64,000 nt of DNA, taken from assembly GCA_014359885.1 (NCBI GenBank), contig JACIYN010000029.1:1-64000 (forward strand), in the 5' to 3' direction. The notes beneath the pieces are model-generated. The model worked only from the letters and a program-made list of their open reading frames with translations, searched no databases and was not told the origin of the DNA. Positions 53,128 through 61,327 of this stretch are shown piece by piece. The stretch's first letter is position 1. The number at the start of each line of letters is the position of its first letter. The position numbers and the translations under genes are program-made. Source of the DNA: Desulfacinum sp. GTDB lineage: Bacteria > Desulfobacterota > Syntrophobacteria > Syntrophobacterales > DSM-9756.

Positions 53128-53409
53128 ATGGATGCTTTGGGCATGATCGAAACCAAGGGGCTCACCGCCCTGATTGAAGCGGCCGACGCGATGGTCAAGG
53201 CCGCCCGCGTGAAACTCGTGGGCTACAAGGCCATCGGCGCCGGGCTCGTGACCGCCATCGTTCGCGGGGACGTGGCCGCCTGCAAGGCAGCCACCGATGC
53301 GGGGGCCGCGGCGGCGCAGCGAGTCGGGGAAGTGGTGGCCGTCCACGTCATTCCTCGGCCCCACGGTGACCTGGGCGAAGTGTTCCCCATCGAACTTCCC
53401 AAGAAGTAG
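53128..53409 (+). CDS. BMC-H shell protein 1
   Basis: A 93-residue single-domain microcompartment hexamer protein (PduA/PduJ type): [54 protein letters not shown] and [17 protein letters not shown]. The pore loop is KAIGAG, close to PduA KIGSG. AAGGAG lies 7 nt upstream of ATG 53128. Nearly the same as BMC-H 3 at 55798 (about three quarters identical by eye). Builds the main facets of the shell. Confidence 0.97.
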   Translation: MDALGMIETKGLTALIEAADAMVKAARVKLVGYKAIGAGLVTAIVRGDVAACKAATDAGAAAAQRVGEVVAVHVIPRPHGDLGEVFPIELPKK

Positions 53410-53475
53410 CAGAGCGAGAAACGTCGGGAACGTTCCGAAGAGGGATTTCCCGGGAAGATGGAAACGAGAGGCGAC

Positions 53476-54822
53476 ATGGACAAGTCGCAACTGGTGGAGT
53501 GCGTCCGCACCGCCGGCATCGTGGGCCAGGGAGGCGCCGGCTTCCCGGCCCATGTGAAGTACGACACCGAAGTGGAAACGGTGATCGCCAATGGGTGCGA
53601 GTGCGAACCGCTGCTCCATTCGGACAAGCATCTGATGGAGGCCCGGGCCGAGGATTTGGTGCGGGCCCTGAGGACCCTGAAGACGGCCGTGGGCGCGCGT
53701 CGAGGTGTCATCGCCATCAAGGGAAAGTACGTGCGCGTAGCGGAACGGCTCCAAAGGGCCATGGCGGGGACCGACCTGGAACTGGCTCTTCTGGATGATT
53801 TCTACCCGGCCGGGGACGAGCAGGTTCTCATCTACGAGGTAACCGGTCGATCCGTTCCGCCCTTGGGTCTTCCCAAGGATGTGGGGGCTCTGGTGGCCAA
53901 TGTGGGAACCCTGGTGTCCTTGACCGACGCCCTGGACGGCAAACCCGTGACCCATCGGCTGGTCACCGTCACCGGTGAGGTGGCCCGGCCGGCCATCTGG
54001 AACGTGCCGTTGGGAACGCCCTTGTCGGATCTGGTGGAGGCCTGCGGCGGGGCGGCCGTCGAAGATCCCGTCTATATTCTGGGCGGTCCCATGATGGGCC
54101 GTGTCGTGGACGACCCCAAGCAGGCGGCTTCCACCGTGGTCACCAAGACCCTGGGGGGAGTGATCCTGATCCCCCGGGACCACTATCTCCACCGACGGGC
54201 CACCCTGTCGCTGGAGGTCATGGCACGACGGGCCGCCACAGCCTGCATCCAGTGCCGCTATTGCACGGACCTGTGCCCACGGTATCTCATCGGGCACGAC
54301 TTCCAGACCCACAAGGTCATGCGGGCTTTGGGAGGTGGCGGACCCGAGGCCGCACCGGGATCGCTCCAGGCCCTTCTCTGCAGCGAGTGCGGACTTTGCG
54401 AGCTGTTCAGCTGCCCCATGCATTTGTCCCCGCGGCGCCTGAACGCAGCCCTCAAGGTGCGTTTCCGGGAAAACCGCGTGGCCTTTCCCGAACCCCGCCG
54501 CGTGAAACCGTCCCAGGCCGCGCTGCGGGGCTACCGCAAGATCCCCGTTACGCGGCTGGCCATCAAGCTGGACATCGCCCGCTACATGGACCTGCATCCG
54601 GAATTTCTCGGAGAACTGAAGCCCGCCCGGGTGCGCGTGCCCTTGCGACAGCACATCGGCGCTCCGGCGCAGCCGCTCGTGAAGCCGGGAGATCGGGTTT
54701 CGGTCGGCGAGCCTGTGGGAGCCATTCCGCCGGGCGCCTTGGGGGCTTGCGTCCATGCGTCCCTGTCGGGTGTGGTCACCGCCGTGGACGACGCCGTTAC
54801 CATTACGGGAGAGCCATCATGA
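53476..54822 (+). CDS. PduS/RnfC-like flavo-iron-sulfur protein
   Basis: 448 residues from ATG 53476 (GAGAGG 4-5 nt upstream; the first in-frame ATG at 53458 has no usable SD). N-terminal NADH/FMN-binding region GIVGQGGAGFPAHVKYD and NGCECEPLLHSDKHLME resemble RnfC. Two [4Fe-4S] sites: Cys257-260-263-267 (CIQCRYCTDLCPR) and Cys302-305-308-313 (CSECGLCELFSCP). A C-terminal SLBB/biotinyl-like domain ends it (PGDRVSVGEPVGAIPPG). Likely moves electrons from NADH inside the shell to a partner; the next gene is a PduT-like shell protein with an Fe-S cysteine, its known companion. Confidence 0.9.
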   Translation: MDKSQLVECVRTAGIVGQGGAGFPAHVKYDTEVETVIANGCECEPLLHSDKHLMEARAEDLVRALRTLKTAVGARRGVIAIKGKYVRVAERLQRAMAGTDLELALLDDFYPAGDEQVLIYEVTGRSVPPLGLPKDVGALVANVGTLVSLTDALDGKPVTHRLVTVTGEVARPAIWNVPLGTPLSDLVEACGGAAVEDPVYILGGPMMGRVVDDPKQAASTVVTKTLGGVILIPRDHYLHRRATLSLEVMARRAATACIQCRYCTDLCPRYLIGHDFQTHKVMRALGGGGPEAAPGSLQALLCSECGLCELFSCPMHLSPRRLNAALKVRFRENRVAFPEPRRVKPSQAALRGYRKIPVTRLAIKLDIARYMDLHPEFLGELKPARVRVPLRQHIGAPAQPLVKPGDRVSVGEPVGAIPPGALGACVHASLSGVVTAVDDAVTITGEPS

Positions 54823-55379
54823 CAATCGAATTGCAGGCCGTCGGCATGGTGGAATTCAACAGCATCGCCGCCGGCATCGACGCTTCCGACCACATGGTCA
54901 AGGCCGCCTCGGTCCAGGTCCTTTTCATGAAGACCATCTGCCCGGGCAAATTCGTGTCCGCCGTCCACGGCGAGGTGGCGGCCGTCCAGGCTTCCGTGGA
55001 TGCCGGCCTTCAGGCGGGCGCCGACTCGGTGGTGGACCATTTCCTCATCCCCCGGATTCACCCTGCGGTGGTGGCCGCACTTTCCTGCGCCGTGGATCTC
55101 CAGGACAGCCGGGGCGCCCTGGGCGTTCTGGAAACCTTCTCGGCGGCCAGTGCCGTGGCGGCCGCCGACCAGGCGGTCAAGGCCGCGGACGTCCATCTTC
55201 TGGAAGTCCGCATGGCCATGGGCCTGGGAGGCAAGGCGTACGTGCTCCTTCACGGGGATGTGGCCGCCGTGGAGGCGTCGGTGGAGGCGGGAGCGGCGGA
55301 AGCGGCTCGAAGCGGCCTTCTGGTGCGCCGGACGGTCATTCCCAGCCTCGACCCGCAAGTCTTTCAGCACATCCTTTGA
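54819..55379 (+). CDS. pduT: BMC-T shell protein, PduT-like with Fe-S cysteine
   Basis: 186 residues, two BMC domains in tandem (residues 1-90 and about 95-186): MVEFNSIAAGIDASDHMVKA and GVLETFSAASAVAAADQAVK. The first domain carries FMKTICPGKF with Cys41, corresponding to the PduT Cys38 motif that ligates a [4Fe-4S] cluster at the trimer axis. Its ATG overlaps the PduS-like TGA (ATGA). With the PduS-like neighbour it makes an electron gate across the shell. The sole BMC-T of the locus. Confidence 0.95.
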   Translation: MTIELQAVGMVEFNSIAAGIDASDHMVKAASVQVLFMKTICPGKFVSAVHGEVAAVQASVDAGLQAGADSVVDHFLIPRIHPAVVAALSCAVDLQDSRGALGVLETFSAASAVAAADQAVKAADVHLLEVRMAMGLGGKAYVLLHGDVAAVEASVEAGAAEAARSGLLVRRTVIPSLDPQVFQHIL

Positions 55380-55417
55380 CCCGGGAATGCAACGGGTTCA
55401 TGGAACAGGAGAAGAAG

Positions 55418-55768
55418 ATGGCCGGTAATGATTCACTGGGATTCGTGGAAACCATCGGGCTGGTGACGGCGGTGGAAGTGGCGGACGCCATGAGCAAGGC
55501 CGCCTCCGTTCGCATCAAGACCGTGGCCAATGCCGACGCGGGATTGATCTCCGTCATCTGCGAAGGGGATCTGGCGTCCTGCATGGCGGCCGTGGACGCG
55601 GGCAAGGCAGCGGCGGCCCGCCTGGGCCAGGTGGTGGCCACCAATCTGATCGCACGTCCCGACAACAGCCTGGAAGGCTACCTGTCCCAACAGGTTCCTT
55701 CCATCGTGGAAAAAGGTGCATCGCACCGGACCAAACCGGAAAAGAAAGCCGCCAAGGCGGATAAATAG
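55418..55768 (+). CDS. BMC-H shell protein 2, C-terminal extension and unusual pore
   Basis: 116 residues; BMC domain [20 protein letters not shown] to about residue 92, then a charged tail [20 protein letters not shown]. The pore loop reads TVANADAG, not the usual KxGSG type, putting an Asp at the pore. AGGAG is 6 nt from ATG 55418, which rejects the earlier ATG at 55400. The lysine-rich tail may face the lumen or cytosol and bind something; not predictable. Confidence 0.94.
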   Translation: MAGNDSLGFVETIGLVTAVEVADAMSKAASVRIKTVANADAGLISVICEGDLASCMAAVDAGKAAAARLGQVVATNLIARPDNSLEGYLSQQVPSIVEKGASHRTKPEKKAAKADK

Positions 55769-55797
55769 GCCGGGCGGGAAAAGAAGGAGTCACACGC

Positions 55798-56073
55798 ATG
55801 GACGCATTGGGAATCATTGAAACCAAAGGCATGACGGCCCTTATCGAGGCGGCGGATGCCATGACAAAGGCCGCCCGGGTGGATCTGGTGGGCTTTGAGC
55901 GGGTCGGTGCGGGACTGGTGACCGTCATGGTTCGCGGCGATGTGGCGGCCTGCAAGGCCGCCGTGGATGCCGGGGTCGCGGCGGCCAAGCGAGTGGGCGA
56001 GGTGGTGGCGGCTCACGTGATCCCGCGGCCCCATGCCGACCTGGAAGCCGTCTTTCCCATCCGGCGCCCCTAG
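55798..56073 (+). CDS. BMC-H shell protein 3
   Basis: A 91-residue hexamer protein, [20 protein letters not shown], with pore loop ERVGAG and [17 protein letters not shown]. Very like BMC-H 1; the pair probably arose by duplication inside the operon. AAGGAG is 8-9 nt upstream of ATG 55798. It follows BMC-H 2 by 29 nt and precedes the BMC-P gene. Confidence 0.97.
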   Translation: MDALGIIETKGMTALIEAADAMTKAARVDLVGFERVGAGLVTVMVRGDVAACKAAVDAGVAAAKRVGEVVAAHVIPRPHADLEAVFPIRRP

Positions 56074-56154
56074 CCGCACGATTTGCCCAGGAGTTGTCAA
56101 GCCCCGAAAAAAAGGACCCGCACGTGCCGGGCCCGGATGCGCGGAGATTGAACA

Positions 56155-56439
56155 ATGGAATTGGGGAAGGTGGTGGGACAGGTGGTGGCCACGGTCCGTG
56201 ATCCCTCCATGCCGCACCTGACGCTTCTTCTGGTGGACGTGGTGGACGGGCAGGGCCGCGTCTTGTACTCGGGCCAGGTGGCTGCGGATACGCTGGGAGC
56301 CGGAGAGGGCGAAATCGTCCTGCTGGCCCGGGGCTCTTCGGCCCGGAAGATCCTGGAGAAACCCGTTCCGGTGGACCTGAGCGTCATCGGCATCGTGGAC
56401 CAGGTTTCCTCCCAAGGCCGATCGCTTTACCAAAAATAG
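56155..56439 (+). CDS. eutN: BMC-P vertex protein (EutN/CcmL type)
   Basis: 94 residues: MELGKVVGQVVATVRDPSMP, LLVDVVDGQGRVLYSGQVAA, TLGAGEGEIVLLARGSSARK, VPVDLSVIGIVDQVSS. Forms the pentamers that close the shell vertices. It is a single gene; one pentamer type is enough for a shell. GGAG about 8 nt before ATG 56155. Confidence 0.96.
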   Translation: MELGKVVGQVVATVRDPSMPHLTLLLVDVVDGQGRVLYSGQVAADTLGAGEGEIVLLARGSSARKILEKPVPVDLSVIGIVDQVSSQGRSLYQK

Positions 56440-56466
56440 CATCTGACCATGTGAAGGGATGTCATC

Positions 56467-57897
56467 ATGGCTCTTCGACAGGAAGACATAGAGAACATTG
56501 TCCAGCAGGTGATCCTGCAACTGACCCATGAGGCCCCTGCAGCCCCAACCCAACGCCCCGGGAGCGCCCAAGGGGACTGGGGGGTCTTTGAAAGGCTGGA
56601 AGACGCGGTGGCGGCGGCCCGGGAGGCCTACCCGCGTATCGGCACGGTGGCCATGAGGGAACGGGTGGTAGCGGTCATCCGCCGGGCCGCACGGGCCAAC
56701 GCCCGCAGGCTGGCGGAAATGGCTGTGGAAGAAACCGGCATGGGCCGCGTGGAGGACAAGGTCAAAAAGAACCTGCTGGTGGCCGAGCGCACCCCGGGCC
56801 CGGAAATCCTCCATCCCAGCGCCATCACGGGGGACGCGGGCCTCACCCTCATCGAAAACGCCCCTTGGGGGGTGATCGCCTCCGTGACACCGTCCACCAA
56901 CCCGGCGGCCACGGTCATCAACAACGCCATCAGCATGCTCTCGGGCGGCAACGCGGTGGTCTTCGCCCCGCATCCGTCCGCCAAGAGGGTGAGCCAGGAG
57001 ACCATCCGCATGCTGAACCAGGCCATCCACGAGGAAACCGGGATCTCCAACCTGCTCACCTGTGTGCGGGAACCCAGCATCCAAGTGGCCCAGCAGCTCT
57101 TCACCTTTCCCGGGATTCATCTGCTGGTGGTCACCGGTGGGGAGGCCGTGGTGGAGGCGGCCAGGAAAGCCACCAACAAGCGGCTCATAGCCGCCGGGGC
57201 CGGCAACCCGCCGGTGGTGGTGGACGAGACGGCCGACCTGGCACGAGCGGCTCAAAGCATCTATGACGGCGCCTCCTTCGACAACAACATCATCTGCTGC
57301 GACGAGAAGGAAATCATCGCCGTGGAATCCATCGCCGACCCGTTCAAGGCCGAACTGAAGCGATGCGGGGCGGTGGAGATCACGCCTCAGCAGGCCGAAG
57401 CCGTTGCGCGCGCGGTCTTGCTCGACTATCCGGGCCCCAACGCCCGCCCCAACCCCCAATGGGTCGGCCGGGATGCTTACAAGCTCGCCGAAGCGGGCGG
57501 ATTTTCCGTGCCCCGGGAAACCCGGCTTCTCTTTGTGGACGTGGGCCGGGACCTGGACCACGTGTTTGCCCGCGTGGAACAGATGATGCCCCTGCTCCCT
57601 TTGCTTCGAGCCAGGGATTTCGAGGAAGCCCTGGAATGGGCCCAGATCCTGGAGCGTGGCCTGCGCCACACGGCGGGGCTCCATTCCCGCAACATCGACC
57701 ACATGGACATCATGGCCACCCGGGTCAACACCAGTCTGTTCGTCAAGAACGGACCGCACCTGGCGGGGCTGGGAGCCGGCGGAGAAGGCTGGACGTCCAT
57801 GACCATCAGTACCCCCACGGGCGAAGGCGTCACCAACGCACGCACCTTCGTGCGGCTGCGCCGATGCACCCTGGTGGGAAGCTTCCGGATTGTGTGA
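56467..57897 (+). CDS. CoA-acylating aldehyde dehydrogenase (PduP/EutE type) with N-terminal targeting peptide
   Basis: 476 residues converting acetaldehyde, CoA and NAD to acetyl-CoA and NADH. MALRQEDIENIVQQVILQL at the N-terminus is an amphipathic encapsulation helix followed by a Pro/Ala linker. The catalytic cysteine is Cys277 in FDNNIICCDEKEIIAVE (aligning with NNxxC in PduP). GIASVTPSTNP-type motif reads IASVTPSTNPAATVINNAI near residue 140. The NAD-binding loop follows. Gene order after BMC-P and before eutJ is usual. Oxidises the acetaldehyde from the lyase inside the shell. Confidence 0.94.
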   Translation: MALRQEDIENIVQQVILQLTHEAPAAPTQRPGSAQGDWGVFERLEDAVAAAREAYPRIGTVAMRERVVAVIRRAARANARRLAEMAVEETGMGRVEDKVKKNLLVAERTPGPEILHPSAITGDAGLTLIENAPWGVIASVTPSTNPAATVINNAISMLSGGNAVVFAPHPSAKRVSQETIRMLNQAIHEETGISNLLTCVREPSIQVAQQLFTFPGIHLLVVTGGEAVVEAARKATNKRLIAAGAGNPPVVVDETADLARAAQSIYDGASFDNNIICCDEKEIIAVESIADPFKAELKRCGAVEITPQQAEAVARAVLLDYPGPNARPNPQWVGRDAYKLAEAGGFSVPRETRLLFVDVGRDLDHVFARVEQMMPLLPLLRARDFEEALEWAQILERGLRHTAGLHSRNIDHMDIMATRVNTSLFVKNGPHLAGLGAGGEGWTSMTISTPTGEGVTNARTFVRLRRCTLVGSFRIV

Positions 57898-57901
57898 TTC
57901 C

Positions 57902-58717
57902 ATGGGCAGAAGCTGGCAAGAGGTCAACATCCTGTTGGAGGAGGCCGACCGAGTCCTCAACTGCGAGGAGTCGGCACCTTATGACGGGCCCTTCCACGTG
58001 GGCGTGGATCTGGGAACGGCCGACGTGGTCCTGATGGTGGTGGACGATCGCGGCCGACCCGTGGCGGCCTTCCTGGAATGGGCCCAGGTGGTCCGGGACG
58101 GCGTGGTGGTGGATTTCGTCGGCGCGGTGGACATCGTGCGGCGGCTGGTTCAGAAGGCCGAGGCCCGTTTGGGCGTGGCCATCACAAGCGCGTCCACCTC
58201 CTTTCCCCCGGGAACCGACGCCAGGCTTTCCACCAACATTTTGGAAACAGCCGGTTTGGATGTGGTTCGGGTCATGGATGAGCCCAGTTGTGTGGGACGT
58301 CTCCTCAGCCTCGACAAGGCAGCCGTGGTGGATATCGGCGGAGGCACCACCGGTACGGCCGTCCTGAGCCGGGGCCGGGTGATCTTCAGCGGCGACGAGC
58401 CCACCGGCGGCACCCACATCACCCTGGTGATCGCCGGCCGGTACGGGCTGTCTTTCCATGAGGCGGAAGAAAAGAAGCGCGTGGCGGGCGACCCGACCAT
58501 CCTGGATCTGGCCCGCCCCACGCTCCAACGCATCTGCGACATCGTCTCGGGCCACATCGCGGGCCATGGCGTCCAGGAAATCATCCTCTCGGGCGGTACG
58601 TGCTGCCTGGAAGGAATCGAGACCGTTTTTGCCCGCGAACTGGGTTTGCCGGTGAAGGTGCCGAGCCGGCCTCTCCTGCTCACTCCCCTGGCCATCGCTT
58701 CCCTGGCCGTAGAATAA
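57902..58717 (+). CDS. eutJ: EutJ-like ASKHA chaperone
   Basis: 271 residues of the Hsp70/actin-like fold: GVDLGTADVVLMVVDDRGRP, AAVVDIGGGTTGTAVLSRGR and EIILSGGTCCLEGIETVFA are its nucleotide-binding motifs. Found in eut and GRM loci as a presumed assembly or reactivation chaperone. Starts 4 nt after the aldehyde dehydrogenase stop; an in-frame TTG at 57890 overlaps that gene, but the ATG at 57902 is preferred. SD is weak, so coupling to the upstream gene is likely. Last gene of the BMC operon. Confidence 0.9.
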   Translation: MGRSWQEVNILLEEADRVLNCEESAPYDGPFHVGVDLGTADVVLMVVDDRGRPVAAFLEWAQVVRDGVVVDFVGAVDIVRRLVQKAEARLGVAITSASTSFPPGTDARLSTNILETAGLDVVRVMDEPSCVGRLLSLDKAAVVDIGGGTTGTAVLSRGRVIFSGDEPTGGTHITLVIAGRYGLSFHEAEEKKRVAGDPTILDLARPTLQRICDIVSGHIAGHGVQEIILSGGTCCLEGIETVFARELGLPVKVPSRPLLLTPLAIASLAVE

Positions 58718-58748
58718 ATCTACGATCAGCGGCCTTCACTCGCTCCCG

Positions 58749-59792
58749 TCACGCACCTTTCCCGGCGATCTGGGCGATGACGGCCACCGCCCGGTCGATG
58801 TCTTCCCCGGACACATCCAGGTGGGTCACGGCCCGGATGCCGGAACCGATGCCCACCAGGGAAACGCCCCGCCTTTTGGCTTCCGCCGTGAAGGCCGGAA
58901 CGTCCAGGGCAAGCCCCGGGATTTCGAAGAAGACCATGTTGGTTTCCGGCTCGGGGGTGAGCACCCGGATGCCCGGGATCTTTGAAAGGCCGCGGGCCAG
59001 GCGCCGGGCGTTTTCGTGGTCTTGGGCCAGCCGCTCCACGTGGTGGTCCAGGGCGTGCAAGCACCCGGCGGCCACGATCCCCGCCTGGCGCATGGCGCCG
59101 CCGAACATGTGCTTGTAGAGGCGCGCCCGGGCGATGAAGTCGGCCGATCCGGCCAGCACGGCTCCCACGGGAGCGCCCAGCCCCTTGGTGAAATCGATCC
59201 AGACCGAATCCACGCAGGCCGCAAATTCCCGGGCCGACACGCCGGAGGCCACCACGGCGTTCAGAAGGCGCGCGCCGTCCATGTGAAGCGCCAGGCCCAA
59301 CTCACGGGCCTTGTCGTGCACCGCCCTCAGCTCGTCCAGCCGCCACACCGTACCGCCCCCGAAGTTATGGGTCTGTTCCACGCACACCAGCCGGGGCGTG
59401 GGCGCATAGGGCCAGGGAGCCGTACGCACCTTGTTGTAGGCCTCTTCCAGGGCCTCGGGCGTGAAGATTCCGCGCTCGCTGGGGATGGGCTCCATCAACA
59501 CCCCGGAGGCGAAGGGCGAACCTCCCGATTCGGCCCGGAGGATGTGGGCCATGTGGTCGGCCAGCACCGCGTCGCCGGGTTGGGTGTGGGTCTTGAGGGC
59601 CACCAGGTTGCACATGGTGCCGCCGGGAAGAAAGAGCGCGGCTTCCTTTCCCAGAAGATCACAGACGCGCTCCAGCAGGCGGTTCACCGTGGGGTCTTCG
59701 CCCTTCTGCTCGTCGCCCACCTCCGCCGCCGCCATGGCCCGGCGCATGGCTTCCGTGGGTTTGGTTTCCGTATCGCTCGCCAAAGGAATCAT
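58749..59792 (-). CDS. ltaE: L-threonine aldolase, low-specificity type
   Basis: A 347-residue PLP enzyme cleaving L-threonine (or allo-threonine) to glycine and acetaldehyde. Markers are IPLASDTETKPTEAMRRAMA at the start, ALFLPGGTMCNLVALKTHTQ near residue 55, LCVEQTHNFGGG-type VCVEQTHNFGGGTVWRLDEL near 135 and the PLP lysine in SVWIDFTKGLGAPVGAVL near residue 200. ATG 59792 has GGAG about 10 nt upstream; the extension upstream is translated tandem repeat. Convergent with the BMC operon. Acetaldehyde as product is a curious coincidence with the neighbouring pathway. Confidence 0.93.
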   Translation of the reverse strand: MIPLASDTETKPTEAMRRAMAAAEVGDEQKGEDPTVNRLLERVCDLLGKEAALFLPGGTMCNLVALKTHTQPGDAVLADHMAHILRAESGGSPFASGVLMEPIPSERGIFTPEALEEAYNKVRTAPWPYAPTPRLVCVEQTHNFGGGTVWRLDELRAVHDKARELGLALHMDGARLLNAVVASGVSAREFAACVDSVWIDFTKGLGAPVGAVLAGSADFIARARLYKHMFGGAMRQAGIVAAGCLHALDHHVERLAQDHENARRLARGLSKIPGIRVLTPEPETNMVFFEIPGLALDVPAFTAEAKRRGVSLVGIGSGIRAVTHLDVSGEDIDRAVAVIAQIAGKGA

Positions 59793-59817
59793 GGCCTCTT
59801 CTCCGTCTTTTCGTGAT

Positions 59818-59932
59818 CCGTAATCCGTAATCCGTGATCCGTGGTCCGTAATCCGTGGTCCGGGAGCCGTGGTCCGGGAGCCGGGGTTCGGGAGCCGGGG
59901 TTCGGGAGCCGGGGTTCGGGAGCCGGGGGACA
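59818..59932. repeat. Degenerate tandem repeat (CCGTGATCCGTAAT / CCGGGAGCCGGGGTTCGGGA)
   Basis: Left half has 10-base units around ATCCGTAATC; right half has 13-base units GGGAGCCGGGGTT. It fills the gap upstream of ltaE up to the stop of the next gene. Looks like the same sort of slippage-grown run as at 16562 and 24907. Confidence 0.85.
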
Positions 59933-60322
59933 TTACCCCCGGTTCCACCAGAAGACCAGGGCGGGAGCCGCTCCGATCCAAAGGAGCACCAAAAGCCACA
60001 GGCGGCCGCGACACAAATTGTAGTCCGCCCAAAGACGCTCCCACGAATGGCCCGCCCCATAATGCCCGAACCCGAACTCAAAGGCCACCGTCATGACGAT
60101 CCACGCCGTTCCCACCCGGACGGCCTGGGAAAGGGACGCCAAGGGCCGCACATGGCCGGCGGTGGCGATGATGAGGCCGAAGAGCACCATGGCCAGGACC
60201 GAGGAGATCTGATGGGACCGAAGTTCGCCCAGCCGTCTCCCGTAGGTGAATTCCCGGAGCAGTCCATTTGCCACGGCCGCCCCCGCCAGCAGCACCCAAA
60301 CGATCAGGTATTCCCATGGCAT
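59933..60322 (-). CDS. Small integral membrane protein, unrecognised (4 TM)
   Basis: 129 residues: MPWEYLIVWVLLAGAAVANG, VLAMVLFGLIIATAGH, VRVGTAWIVMTVAFEFGFG, and LWLLVLLWIGAAPALVFWW give four hydrophobic segments. A GHYGAGHSWERLWADYNLC loop lies between the third and fourth. ATG 60322 has GGGGAG 7 nt upstream. Isolated between ltaE and the PfkB kinase. No function assigned. Confidence 0.65.
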   Translation of the reverse strand: MPWEYLIVWVLLAGAAVANGLLREFTYGRRLGELRSHQISSVLAMVLFGLIIATAGHVRPLASLSQAVRVGTAWIVMTVAFEFGFGHYGAGHSWERLWADYNLCRGRLWLLVLLWIGAAPALVFWWNRG

Positions 60323-60340
60323 GAGGATTCTCCCCTTCAT

Positions 60341-60367
60341 ATGAAAGAGAACCGCGAAGGAATTCGA
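60341..60367. repeat. Dispersed TTCGCGGTTCTC repeat, inverted copy
   Basis: Reverse complement of the stretch TTCGCGGTTCTCTTTCA also present at 3424-3440 and similar to 10880-10896. Confidence 0.55.
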
Positions 60368-60384
60368 AGAAGCGTCAATGGAAA

Positions 60385-61296
60385 CTAGAAGGATGCGGCA
60401 AATTCTTGGGGGAATTGGGAAGGCCAAGGGATGCCCGCGCGGCCTCCCAGCCGGGTGGCCACCCGGGCCGCGGCCCAGGACGCGAAACGCACCCGGCGCT
60501 CCAGGGGCCAGCCCCGCAAAAGTCCGTACACATAGGCCCCGTGGAACACGTCGCCGCACCCGGTGGTGTCCACGGCCTCCACCGGAAAGGCGGGCTCCCG
60601 GAAAAAGAGTCCATCGGCATGGAAGACCGATCCCCGCGGCCCCAGGGTCACGCCCACCACCTGAGGGCCCAGTTCGGCCAGTTTCCGGCACGCTTCCTCG
60701 GGGTTCGATTCCCCCACGAGAGACCGGGCGAAGGTCTCGGACGCGATGAAATGATCGCTTCTCCGGGCCAGTTCCAGCATGCCGTCCCGGAGGCTTCCCG
60801 CGTCCACCACCACGGGGACGGACGCCTTCCGGGCCGCCTCCGCCGCCCGAAGGGCCGCATCCATGAAAAGGCCGTCCGTGAGGAGCACCCGGGCCGCCCG
60901 CACCTCATCCAGCGGGACCTCTTCCGGCCGCAGCGGCTCCCCCGTGGGCCGCTGCCAGAAGATGGTGCGGCGCCCGTTTTCCGGTTCCGCCACGATGAAG
61001 GCGAACTGGGACGTCCTTCCCTCTCGGACCAGCACATGGCGGGTGTCCACGCCCTCCCGGCAAAGGGATGCCAGGATTTCGTCCCCGAAGGCGTCGTCCC
61101 CCACCACGCCGCACAGAACCGCCCGCAGGCCCCATCGGGCCAAAGCGACCAGGGCGGTGGCCGTGGGCCCTCCGCCCTGGATGGTCAGATCCCGAAACTC
61201 GCATTTCACGTCCGGAGGGGGGTAGGCCTCGATCCGCCCCAGGTAGTCCAGGGAACATTGGCCCACCCCGATCACGTCCCAGCGTTTTCCCTCCAT
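60385..61296 (-). CDS. PfkB-family carbohydrate kinase
   Basis: 303 residues of ribokinase fold. Motif 1: TIQGGGPTATALVALARWG near residue 32; motif 2 with the catalytic Asp: VEAVDTTGCGDVFHGAYVYG near 240. Phosphorylates a sugar, nucleoside or related alcohol; substrate unknown. ATG 61296 (MEGKRWDVIG) has GAAGGA 9 nt upstream; ATG 61305 is too close to it. Followed by a 60-bp gap and the small membrane protein. Confidence 0.9.
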   Translation of the reverse strand: MEGKRWDVIGVGQCSLDYLGRIEAYPPPDVKCEFRDLTIQGGGPTATALVALARWGLRAVLCGVVGDDAFGDEILASLCREGVDTRHVLVREGRTSQFAFIVAEPENGRRTIFWQRPTGEPLRPEEVPLDEVRAARVLLTDGLFMDAALRAAEAARKASVPVVVDAGSLRDGMLELARRSDHFIASETFARSLVGESNPEEACRKLAELGPQVVGVTLGPRGSVFHADGLFFREPAFPVEAVDTTGCGDVFHGAYVYGLLRGWPLERRVRFASWAAARVATRLGGRAGIPWPSQFPQEFAASF

Positions 61297-61327
61297 GGGC
61301 GACATTCCTTCGACCTGAATTGCCGGA

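Noticed and set aside
51298-58717. Ethanolamine or 1,2-propanediol compartment
   Set aside because: EutQ, EutJ and PduS/T names suggest it, but no EutBC, PduCDE or B12 genes are present and the adjacent signature enzyme is a GRE.
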